64,000 nt of DNA. Origin: Andrena cerasifolii. Taxonomy: Eukaryota > Arthropoda > Insecta > Hymenoptera > Andrenidae. The position numbers and the translations under genes are program-made. Below the pieces are notes generated by a model, which made no database searches, was not told the DNA's origin, and saw only the letters and a program-made list of their open reading frames with translations. Positions within the stretch are counted from its first letter, which is position 1, and each line of letters begins with the position of its first letter. The DNA lies in the NCBI RefSeq assembly GCF_050908995.1, contig NC_135123.1, positions 17,670,001 through 17,734,000 on the forward strand, given 5' to 3'. Below, one piece after another: positions 23,301 through 34,044 of this stretch.

Positions 23301-26300
23301 CTACCATCGTAACTTTGGGAGCTTGGACCTTCGTTTTGAATCATTTGAGGGAGAGTATAATTCTGCATCTGAGAGTTGTCCATTGGTAGTACATGCTGGC
23401 TCCTAACGCTTTGTGCAGATTCTTGAGAGACAAGTTTCTGTTGGGGCTCAGGCATGTACTGTTGTGCTTGTTGATTCACGTTGGTATAATGTTGCGATTG
23501 TACTTCCACCGTTTTGCTACCTGTGCTCGGCGTGGGTACAGGCGTCTGCCCTACTGTTGGGATTTCAGGCGGTAGCTCTCGAACGTCAGCTTTAACGATA
23601 CCACCTGCATTCTCTAGATTAGAAGGGTATTGCTGCGTAACATTATATCCGGTATAGTCTACCGGGGGCTGGTAAGTTTCATATTGCAGCGTGTTAGCTG
23701 GAAGGTTGTACTGTGGCTGAGTGTTAGTCGAATAGTTATGTTGCCCATCCAAAGCCGTAGGGAACTGTCCATTCGGCATAAACGAGTTTCCCGGGTATTG
23801 CATGGCGGTATTCGTTATATTTGTTGCCGCATCCGTCACTGGCATTTGCTGATAAGTGCTCGCAGCATCCGAGTTGTTCATTTGCATATAGCCTTGACTT
23901 AAAACACTGTTTACAGCAGGATTTTCATTATATGCGGTTGTGTCGTACGTATACGGTAGATTTGTCTTATAATCCGTGTAAGACGTAGGATAGTATTGCT
24001 GCATAGGCTTTGCAGCTGATAGCGTCTCCGATCCAGCAATTCCAACGGAATGGATTGCACTTTTGTCCACTCCATCGCTCGCATATGACTTCGCCGTTGC
24101 ATCCATCTGCACTGACCTACCTTGACCTTTGTATACGTTATAATATTGGTTCTGCACAGTCTCCGGTCTATTATTTAAATAATCTTTTAGTTTCAGGCCA
24201 CTGCCAGTTCGACCGCGACCCTGGTCATAGGCAGCGGGTGCCATCGCCTCGACTTTTTCTTGATAATTTTTACTATCCTGAGCGAGTATGTGTTCCCGTT
24301 CCTCTTCTTGCACCTTACAAGTGCTCCTTACTCTCTGAAGTAACTTGGAAATGTTGATCTCCAGTTTCCTGTAAAATTCCAGGCCCTTACTGGACTTGGC
24401 TAATAAATCTTCGTAGGCATCGTAAGACGCGATCAGAGAAGAAATGGTATGCTCGCGACGTTTTAATATTTCTTCGACTCCCTTTCGTACATTAGCGGTT
24501 TGAGCGTACGCGTCTGTTAAAGCTGCCAGAATATTGTCTTGGGCAGCAAGGTTCTGATCTATCAATGTCACCTGTAATATTGCACTCCTTTTTAATTGCC
24601 AGCTGATACTTGACGCGCTTACCTGAGACAAGCATATATTATACTGACTAGCATTTGATGTTTGCTGAGCTGATCGGCGAACAGGCGATCCAAAGGTCCA
24701 GAGTCGGATGTAGCGGTAACTAACAAGCGCGTTAGATCATCTTGCGCTATCGAGTCCCGCAGCTTTGTGTGCAGATCGTTCCTCTGTCTACGCATTTCGT
24801 CCACTTTATTCAAAATACGTCTCAATTCCTTCGCATGCATTCGCTCTAGCTCGATCGCGCTGTGCGACTTCTCGCTGTTTTGTTCTACGGAAAATAAGAT
24901 TTCCCACGTAAAAGGACGATGCTTCGTTTATAACATAAAATCATAGAACTGTGATATACCTGATAGGTATGCACTTGGCGAAGGTATATGGGCGATCAGT
25001 TCAGCAAGCGGTTGAGCGAGTACTTTTAAATTCTTTACGTGCATCGTTATTGCTTTATGCAAAGCATGATTACTTTCCGATGCTTTGTTGTGAGCTTCTT
25101 CGTATTTCTTGGCTTCTCTGGTTAAGTCAGTCGCGACTATCGACGGCGGTCTCTTTCCAACTGCATCCTGATACTGTTTCTCTCTGTAAAAATAATCGGA
25201 CATTACGTTGATGATTAATGACCAGATAGATCAAATTGGCTATTGAATAATTAGATGCTAACTTCAATTCTTCGTCGAGAATGAGTTTCTTAATTTCTTT
25301 TAATACTTTTTCAACATCTTGGCTGGTGTCGGACAATTTCCCCATTATGTCTACTAAATCTTGAATAACCTGTTGCTTCGCATTCAATGCGGCGCATCTT
25401 TCGACCAATTCGTCGGGCAAAGGTAAACGTTCCCATTCCGTGGTTTGAACATCGGGATCCCATAAATTCATGTGCTCCAGTTTCAAGGATGCCAAATACA
25501 TATTCAGATGTTGATCTTTCTCCTCGATTTTGCTACCGACGGAACGTAATATTTTTGCTTTCTCTTCTGAGTATAAAGAGCTCGCTTCGTGCACTTTCAT
25601 CGGCACCAATCTGTGTCAGATACGAACGATATAAGTAACGAAGCTAGACTGTCTCTTAAAACTACATTGGAACGGTATAATTTACCTAGCAAATATGTCA
25701 GAACCTGAAACTTCAGGATCATTTATGCTAAAGGATATTCCTTTGACTAAAGAGGCTCCCTTTACCGTAGGTAGTGTTTCCTTCTCAGGTATTTCCTCGT
25801 GATATATAAATTCGTTCTCGTTTTTTCCCGCTTTTCGCTTCCCTTCTATCACGTCGTTCGTAAACGTGAGCGCCTCTTCCACGATAGTTTTCTCCTCGGA
25901 TGCGCCTGTTATTCCTATCGAACCTTTCGCATTCGCGTAAATCTGCTGAGCTTCGTTTAGAGAAGCTAACGCAACATTATAAAATGCTACTCGCTCCCCC
26001 ATTTTTCTTTGCTCTTCAGCAGCCAGTCCTTGATACAAATGCGTGACCGCTAAGTGATAAGCCTTCTTGAATTTCACGTACCGTTTCCAGCTCTGAAAGG
26101 AAAGAAGCTTTAAGCTCTTGGTGATCCGTGAATCAAAACCGAAAGACGTATTTAAGAAGTACCTTATAAATTTTAGTGCCAACGGTGTCCGATATGGTTC
26201 CATCCTCGCTTCCGCCTTGTTCAAGCGTCGTTAATGCCAGAGTAAAATAATCCACTATTTGTCTCGCGACTTTTGCTGCATGATACATATATCTTGTAGA

Positions 26301-27301
26301 ATGATACACAAGAGCATACAGTTAAAGCCACAACAGTTTACCACATCCGTGCAATATCCAATTTCTTTGTACTTACCTACGATTGTGGGCTTACGATTAT
26401 CGAGCATACTCTTCTCTAGTATACATTCCTGAGCCTGAGCCAAGCAGAGCTGATGCATAAAAGTCATTAACTCTGGTGCTAAATCTACGCCGGATGGCTG
26501 CGGATAACTATTCTTTAAATGTTCAAACGCCCACGCAGCGCACTGAAAGTGAGCGCACGCCATTTTCATGCCATCCGCCGATGTCCTCTCTGTACGTGCT
26601 CCCAATTGAGTATGTATGGAACCGATGTTATATAAAATTGAAATTATTTCGAAGCGAATATTTGCCAGGGAACAGACCATGTTTGCGTATGTATCTCTCC
26701 TGTTCGAACACATAAGAATCCATATAATCAATCCCAAAAGACAGTTCCATGAATCTCCTTCAATTTGGAAACTCAAACTTCTCTAAACTGCAAGATTATT
26801 CTTACCAAGTGAATGTAACTGCAGCTGCGCCATCCTTTCCCATAGGGAATCTGCTCTGAAGATAATGCAACTGACAGTAATATTTCTTCAATAACAAACA
26901 GCCAGCCATGTCTATGGGTGGTCGTATGGCCATCGCTCTTAAACTTTCCAACTGATGTATTTCGTTCGCGTAGGATTCCGCATCTTCATTGTAGAAATCA
27001 CGGATATACTGGAAAACAGGTCAGAACGAGAATGTTTACAGCGTGGATTGGTGTAATCGATGAATCACGGTGACGAGATGAGGACTCTCGCAATTGTATC
27101 GTATGAAAAGAAATTGAAAGAGCTCTCGAATACTGCCCACAATACATGTGTGAAATTAAGGTGGAATGTAAGAGTGGTGCTCCAAAACACTTTGGTATTG
27201 TCAGTGAGTTGTACCTGCTTCAACTTTGACCCAAACGTAGTCGGTTCCGGGCTAACTTTTAGTTGGAAGGATATCATCGGCAACCTTGGCACCGCTTCCA
27301 T
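20304..27301 (-). CDS. mop: HD-PTP / myopic: BRO1-V-PTP domain protein with degenerate phosphatase
   Basis: Homologue of human PTPN23 (HD-PTP) and fly myopic, an ESCRT-associated adaptor for sorting receptors at endosomes. Minus-strand exons are 27301-27215, 27008-26806, 26699-26377, 26275-26163, 26092-25686, 25610-25263, 25183-24960, 24884-24649, 24571-22426, 22365-21842, 21763-21485, 21293-21109, 21003-20705 and 20632-20304. They total 5703 nt (1900 aa). Domains are BRO1 (about 1-365, starting MEAVPRLPM), a coiled V domain (about 380-760), a Q/Y/N/P-rich linker (about 770-1360), a PTP-like domain (about 1540-1790), and the conserved tail DPLSQLDPLW. The P-loop reads VHCLDGGALSS: Cys (about 1725) is kept, but the Arg of HCX5R is Leu, and the WPD-loop Asp is replaced (WPSNG). 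It is therefore probably a pseudophosphatase. Two donors are non-consensus (GTTAGC at 25262, GTCAGT at 24648) but are forced by frame and homology. Confidence 0.95.
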
Positions 27302-28042
27302 CGTGAGGTGCTTTTTAAACCGTTATCTCCTTGTGCTTTCTGGAATCTGACAGTCGGTCATCTGTCAAAATTGCGGAGAATGGATTTGCTCGCTGAACAT
27401 ATTCCTCATTATCACTGTACTTCTGACTTCTGACGGACGATTGTACCGCTTGCGGGCGAATCCTCATCCGCAGGCACAGCTGCATCTTCGCTCGCAGCGT
27501 CGTTTCGTGATCTCTTTTCCTATTGGCTACAGCTGAAAGGTTCATGGGAACGACGAAATAGCGGCTTAAAGTGCACGCGCAAGGAAATGCCCCATTGTAA
27601 ACGCGCCAAACAGGAAGGCATGCTGTTTTTAAATACTGTGGGCGGTATTCTCAGTCACTATTTATTCTTAAGTATTTGCTTTAATTATAAGTTATATTAG
27701 AATTGACTAACGCTTGATGATTTTTCGCGGAGAGACTGAAAAGTGGTGGATTCGCGGCGCGATGGTTTATCATTTTATTGTTTGTTTGCTTGCGGATGAA
27801 AAGTCGAAGAATGTACGGGTTTAAATGTATGTCTGCACATCTGCAGCGCGCATTCTCTGGTTCTTAGATCTAGCCACGAAGCGGGTAAAGTGTGACAGAC
27901 AACACGGCATGGCATTTACTGACTTACCTGGCCTTACCTCAGAACCGCGGACCTGAGCGGTCGTTATAAAATAAATATACACAGTTTCATTTGATCTAAT
28001 TTTGTGTATTATAATTAACATATTTGAATATATTAAGGTACT
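27302..28042. other. Noncoding region between HD-PTP start and SMYD4 stop
   Basis: A 740-bp spacer holding the presumed HD-PTP promoter and 5' UTR. At 27639-27685 it contains a roughly 45-bp sequence (GCGGTATTCTCAGTC...TTCTTAAG) that recurs at 33042-33086. No gene is supported. Confidence 0.5.
27639..27685. repeat. Dispersed repeat copy A
   Basis: GCGGTATTCTCAGTCACTAT then TTATTCTTAAG. The same sequence with few changes is at 33042-33086 in the same orientation. It could be the end of an unrecognised transposon. Confidence 0.5.
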
Positions 28043-29720
28043 TTACAGAATGGCAATTTCTTTTCGTTTTTTCTTTGTAGCCTCGTAAATTTTATTCCAC
28101 GACCCATAATTGAAATTTGTAAGTTCTTCTATCTGGTCCATATATTTATGTGTTTTCTCCAATAGATTTCTATAAATCGAAGACATTAGCATATCTACAA
28201 GTCTTACTTAATTTCAGTTTAAAGATAATAAACCAATAAATTTACTTGTAAGCGTCTGTGCTGGTATTTGATTGCTTTTGTAGGTATATAATGCACATGT
28301 CTATAAGATTATTTAATTCATTAAGAAGCTCTACACTTGAAGGCCCATATCTTTCTATGACCGCCGGAATTTTAGCTTCCAAGTATGTTATACTTTCCTC
28401 CCATTGACCTGACAATGAAATCGTCTTGTACACAAAGTATTTGAATTTTACTGTATAAATAATTTGTCTACACTCACCCTTTGCTATATATATCTTTTCT
28501 ATAAGAGTTAGAGTACGCATAATGTCTGTGTTATATTTATATAACACTCTTTTCCTGATAAGTAAGCAACTTTTTAATCTTTCCAATGCTTGCTCTATGT
28601 CATCGGAGTCAATGGATTCTTGAACCGATTCGTAAATTTTTTCAGCCAACTTTATCTCATTTCGATAATGAATTCTAGGCCTATCTCCGCAATCTAGACA
28701 ATACAACAAATTCCTGATGTTGCATAATGCTCCGTTACACCTTAAGCACTTCATGGCACTAAATCTTTCCTGTAATTACAATGTACAAATTCCCATTTCA
28801 CGATATATGGTAATTAAAAATACTTTAGATAATTAAAAATATCTAGTTTTTCGGAGAAATATGTGGATATTTTTCAGTTTAAAGATTGCCGCCTTAAACA
28901 ATGATAAAAGTAATAAATTGCTTTCATATTTACCAGAAAGTACAGTATACATGGTACAGTGCAAGGTTTACATTTGCAAGTAAAACAGTAGTGACTTTTT
29001 AAATGTTTCTGCCTTTCGTCTCTCGACATGTATCTATAATGCGGGCCTATTAATATAATAATTTATATTAAATAGCGGGATACTGTTAACGTAATTAAAC
29101 ACAACCGTTATCTTTAATATTAAATGTATTCATCGTTTAATGGAATAAATTATATTTAAGAAGGAAACTTATTTTTAATCAAATCTTACTTTACCGTAAC
29201 AACTGAAAATTTCTTCATTTGCCGCGATATCTTTGGCGGCCCTAACGATTAGATACTGATCCACGAAACTAAAATACAATAATAAAGATAATATATTACA
29301 TAATACTAAAATATATGGACTAATTACATTATAAAAGTTCATAAATTACATGCTAATTATATTGGGATCGCAAGAGTGGTTCATCATACTTGCAGAAGGA
29401 TAAATTCCTGTTGCCACAATATTCTCTTGATCCATAGACGCGTCACTTTCGTTTGATAACGTGTTCGAAGTAATAATCGCGTGCCCATTACAAATAAGTT
29501 GGAGTATATATCGTAACAGTAAAGAACTCACGTAAAGTTGTTTATCATCATCTGTTACAATATTAAAGTTGGAGTTGAAAGTGTTATCAGAAAATTTTTG
29601 TACCAGACAGTGGTCAAGATCATTTATTTTAAAGAAATCAGTATACTCCGACAAATATACAGTTAGCATGATGGCTGTCTGTAAAAAATTGTAATTACAT
29701 GAATTAAATATAATTTCCTT

Positions 29721-29757
<37 letters not shown>

Positions 29758-31813
29758 TTACAATTCCATATAGTGTCAAGTCTTCGATGGAGAGTTTCTC
29801 AAAATTAGTCAATAAATTTTGCATTTCATTGAACTTAAACTTGTTCATAGTAGTTGTACAAGTCAGCAAAACTTTCATCGCTAAATGTCCGAGTCCAATT
29901 TCTTTCCAAAGACACATTTGGCTTCCTGGACATTCCCAACGATGGTACGAAGACCATGCTTCGTCCAAGCACTTCGCGTCGCAATAAAAGGTATTGAAAC
30001 ATCCTGCGCATCTGAAGTATAATAATGTAAAAGCTCTCCGTGTTTGCCTTTTTGTGAAGAATGGTCAGCGCCGAGAGTCTAGACGAATGTATACGTACGG
30101 GACTGGAACGTCTGGGTTTGAACGATTGCAGTGTTGGCAAAGATAGTTTGACGAATCGTGATTTAGTAACACAAAACTTACAGGTTTCTCCAAAAATAGA
30201 ATGTCACCTTTCTTTACGTGCCTTTTTGTTATCACATATCTCCCAAATTCGCTGTCAAATTTTCTCTCTATATTCACCGAGGCATGTGCGAAATCAGGAT
30301 TTTCATTAAATATAATTTCAGATTTTAACTTGTCTAAATCGGAAGTGTTTGTCACGTCGCTTTGTTCGCAGGACTCGGTGAATGTTATTTCGGAAATTCG
30401 CTTTTCAATACTACCTGAAAGTAATCGAAATGCTTATAGAGAAATGTGTTGCAATTATATTATTTTATAATTCTTACAGTACGTTGCTTACCTTTCATGG
30501 AAGGAGCAATATAATCAGGGTTATTTATCATTCGATGTATCTTGGAAAGAGTCTCTTCAGCTAAGTCCCTCTTGCCTAATTTCAAGTAACATTGCACAGC
30601 ACGCAAATATATTTTACAATGTAATTGCTTAGGATAATTTAACTTAATCGCTAATTCAATGTCTTTTAAACAGTCCTTATCGTCATCAAATGGTATTCAT
30701 TGTACATGAAATGCATACATAAATGAATTTTAAAAGAGGAAAACAAAGAACATTTTATATTCTTATGCAGCTGAATTCAGCGATTCCTGTTACTCACATC
30801 GTATCTATTTAAGTAAAATAAAGCAGCGGATCTGTTCGCAATTGCAACTGACAATTCGTGGCTATTTATAGGAGCATGCGACGCGCATTCTGTGTATGAT
30901 TTTATACTCCGAGCATACTCTTTAGCTTGAAATTCCATATTTCCTATTGCTTTAAAAACTTGAGCACTCGATATGGATTTACATTCCTTCTTATGGTAAT
31001 GGCTTTCTAACCATTCAGACATGAGTGTCCTAAACAGGTAATGGCTTAGAATTATTGTTAATAGAATATAATGATGTAGGAGCCATGGAATGGACGAATA
31101 ATGCAATGACGACAGACGAAAGAGGATTTATGAACTTCCAAAGAAAAATATTTAAACTAATATGAAATTCTGAGTGGATAATTATGTCTGTCACTGTTAA
31201 TATTATTCTGCTCCTTATATAATTGCAATGTATCGTGTAAAGAATAATTATAAGTCTGTAAAATGATTTTTGATCAAAAAGCACGAGCAATTATTACACA
31301 TGGTTTAAAAGCTCCTTGAGAGTACTAGTGACCTTGTTACATATTACAGGAGCAAGGAACAGATTTAGCAACTAATTTGTTGACGTATTATCTGAGTATG
31401 TCTCTGTAGTCCTTTCTCTTAAATATATTTTTGCTAGAGCTTTCTGTACTGGATAAAAAAAACATAATTCTATTTATGACGACGCGAGCTTCCCAAAAGT
31501 GTATGACAATTGCTACATGCCTAATACTGAGGAATCGTTCCATGAATTTATAACATTGTTCTCTTGTGTTAATATTTGAAAAAACGTGAATTTGGTTTAT
31601 ACCTTAATAAATCGCCAGGCACTATAAATTAAGCTACTTAGCACTTAAACGCAAGATTAAGAATATCAATATTTTTTTATGTGCTGTTTACCGTATAGTC
31701 TGATCTGTCCATAAATAGGATACTAATTCGTCTTCGCGTTTTACATTTCTCTTCAATCCTTGTGTCGCCTTTAATTTACGCGTAACAGTTTCCAATATAT
31801 TATGCCACTCCAT
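28043..31813 (-). CDS. SMYD4: SMYD4-type SET and MYND domain protein
   Basis: A putative protein-lysine methyltransferase with TPR-like repeats; the substrate is not predictable. Minus-strand exons are 31813-31692, 31324-31298 (27 nt), 31029-30798, 30675-30492, 30414-30099, 30011-29762, 29678-29350, 29268-29195, 29046-28934, 28769-28478, 28450-28246 and 28169-28043. They give 756 aa (human SMYD4 804) with all phases closing. The order is an N-terminal helical TPR region (AIGNMEFQAKEYARSIKSYT), the split SET domain beginning GRYVITKRHVKKGD, MYND zinc ligands (YLCQHC, CAGCFNTFYC, YHRWEC), the SET core MNHSCDPN and SCYGPHY, the post-SET cysteines HYCFTCKCKPC, and a C-terminal TPR block ending near YGPSSVELLNELN. 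The first two exons are less certain because they rest on phase fit and a short similarity (EDELVSYLW). Translation could otherwise start at 31022. Confidence 0.9.
29726..29754. repeat. (TA)n microsatellite in SMYD4 intron
   Basis: About 14 uninterrupted TA units inside the intron between the exons at 30011-29762 and 29678-29350. No other meaning is visible. Confidence 0.85.
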
Positions 31814-32172
31814 TTTAAATACTGTAGTGCCAAAAGCTTGAGGAATGAACACATTGACATCAATGACATCAATTGACATACAGGTGCGTGCAGGGTTGCC
31901 AGGAGTAAGGACCACATGACATAAGGGAGTAGTGGAGGGGGAATCTTCGCGTGTAGAACTATTGCTGTGTATACGTGCAAGTGTTAGGTGTGATGCGACT
32001 TGTAGAGGGACGGAGAGAGAAGAGTTGCCTTGCGGTTGTATGCAAGCAGGGTTGCCATGTGTAGAGAATTAATTGGGGCGTACAGACCACATGACGTATT
32101 GAGCATGACGTTCCGGAGTAGGAGAAGGGGAATACCTATAGCAATTACTACGGTATTATTACTCTTTTAGAT

Positions 32173-32478
32173 CGAATTCCACTTACTCCCAAATGGCCCG
32201 TGATTTTCATTAAGGTAGGTTTTCCTATACGCGACTGGACGCAACGTCAAGAATTTAAAAGTCGATTTTCTCGAAAATTAAACGCGATATCAAAAAAGTT
32301 ACTCTTTCTTTTCTATTTATAACAAGTAAATAAGTTAAGAAAAAACAGTAAAATTTTTTTATATTGCGCTTCATTTTCGAGAAAATCGACTTTGAAATTC
32401 TTGACGATGTGTCCTGTCACGTATAAGGAAGCCTACTCTAACAAAAATCACAGGCGATTTGGGCGTAAGTGGAATTCG
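32173..32478. mobile_element. Inverted-repeat MITE upstream of SMYD4/MKK4
   Basis: A roughly 306-bp palindrome-like element with ends CGAATTCCACTTACTCCC and the inverse of CGAATTCCACTTACGCCC. Arms of about 130 bp also share GTCGATTTTCTCGAAAAT in inverse orientation (near 32262 and 32370). Boundaries are set by where arm similarity stops; no clear target duplication was found. Confidence 0.65.
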
Positions 32479-32918
32479 CCCTTAATAGATTTCCAAAGAA
32501 TGAAAAATTAAAATTGCTTCAGTTAGGCATACTAGAGCTAAATGCCGAATCACATTCTTAAGTGCAGAAAAGTGAAAGATAATCTTGTAGTTATATCTAT
32601 TTCTAAATAATTATGTTTTATTTGTTTATAAATCTCATCAAATAATAATATTGCAAACCTTACTGAATTCATTGCGTAGTTGCAAAATTAAGTACCAAGC
32701 GAAAACAATAAAGATTTTTCATGTCTATTATAGATTCAAACTTTGAACCATCAATGACATGCATTTATACGATTTATACGACACCATTAACATTTCAGTA
32801 TGTTGATTTATCAATAAAATACTTTGTTTCTCTGCGATATTGAAAATATTTTAAACAAACTAAAGGTCTCATTTTTAAATTTCCCGCATTTATGCTAGAA
32901 CCAATCACCAATGCGGCA

Positions 32919-32943
32919 TAAAGGCCGTCGCGCATTTTGGAGA
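32919..32943. repeat. Isolated terminus of PIF/Harbinger-like element
   Basis: The 20-mer AAGGCCGTCGCGCATTTTGG is identical to the terminal inverted repeat of the element at 60488-60946. No partner end is visible nearby, so this is a truncated copy or a solo end. Confidence 0.55.
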
Positions 32944-33041
32944 AACGAAGCGAATGGAATAAATTAATAAGATTAAGGCGTTTATTTTCTTTCAGGTTAC
33001 ATTCCCTACAGATGGCACTTCAAGTTGTATATACACTTATA

Positions 33042-33086
33042 GGCCGGTATTCTCAGTCGCTACTTATTCTTAAGCAAATGCTTAAG
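33042..33086. repeat. Dispersed repeat copy B
   Basis: GCCGGTATTCTCAGTCGCTA then CTTATTCTTAAG, matching copy A at 27639-27685. It lies within 120 bp of the isolated PIF-like terminus at 32919, so the two may belong to one damaged insertion. Confidence 0.5.
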
Positions 33087-34044
33087 CACAAAGAACAATA
33101 ATCTCTTAGAAATTAATAATAATTAACTAATTGTCGCTGCGCACTTGTTTATAAACTTTTCTCTTCCCTTCGTCTAAAGTAACAACTATCACTCCGTGAC
33201 TGTATTCAACTCTAATCCTATGTCCACGATAGGCATATGTATATAAAATTCAAATAGAAAATAAATTTAAAAACTAGCATATATACATAACAGCTTATAT
33301 TACACTTAATAATAAGTGTAAGTTATATAACTAACTCTTGAAATTTTAAACCTTTATTCTACATTCTCGTTTCGATTACTTCTTTTCTCGAAAAAGAAAT
33401 AAGTAAAGCATTGCGTTCTATGATTGACGAATCTCTTCTCGCGTATGATCTTAGGCCGTGATCACACAAGAATATATAGTTGACATTGCTGCCATTTCTG
33501 CCATTAGCGCCCACGATGATAAATTGCAGAACTACGATAGTTCGTGGATTTCTTCATAGAGTCCTCGTACTTTGCAAATTGTGTATAAACACATAAAATA
33601 AAAAGGAATCGACAGATTAGAAATAAGCCAGCACATAAGTTTCTATTAATTTATTAAATTCTAAGGACAGCTTGGCGTATACTCGCTATCCACTTCCCGT
33701 AACATTTATGCATATATATAACGCATAATGGCACGTATGTGTGCTATGCAGTCCCAGCCGTCAAATATACAAGTGACCGCGACAAGTTAATGGTGAGGTG
33801 TAGTTTTATTCTCGCAGGAGCAAGAAACTTCAGTTACGACTAATCGCAGTGTCTTAGAAAAACAGAGTACATGAATAAAATTTCTCTACGCGCTACTCAT
33901 AAAACAGTGAAATCGCACAAATGGTGCGCTCGCAGCATAGCACATATGCTATATTGTTAAAATCTTTCGGAAAGGTCTCCTAAGAGAGGAGTGCCTTTGG
34001 TAAAAATCTCTCCCTTTCGTAGCCGAGGATTAAGCGTTTCAAAC

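Larger units (their letters stand above)
31814..34044. other. Divergent upstream region of SMYD4 and MKK4
   Basis: A 2.2-kb noncoding spacer between head-to-head genes. It includes an inverted-repeat element (32173-32478), an isolated transposon terminus (32919-32943) and one copy of a dispersed ~45-bp motif (33042-33086). The remainder is AT-rich, with no supported gene. Confidence 0.55.

Noticed and set aside
30182..30414. Possible SMYD4 exon end at a GTAAGT site (30181)
   Set aside because: Translation reads straight through into the MYND ligands YLCQHC, and the donor at 30098 gives the correct phase for the next exon.
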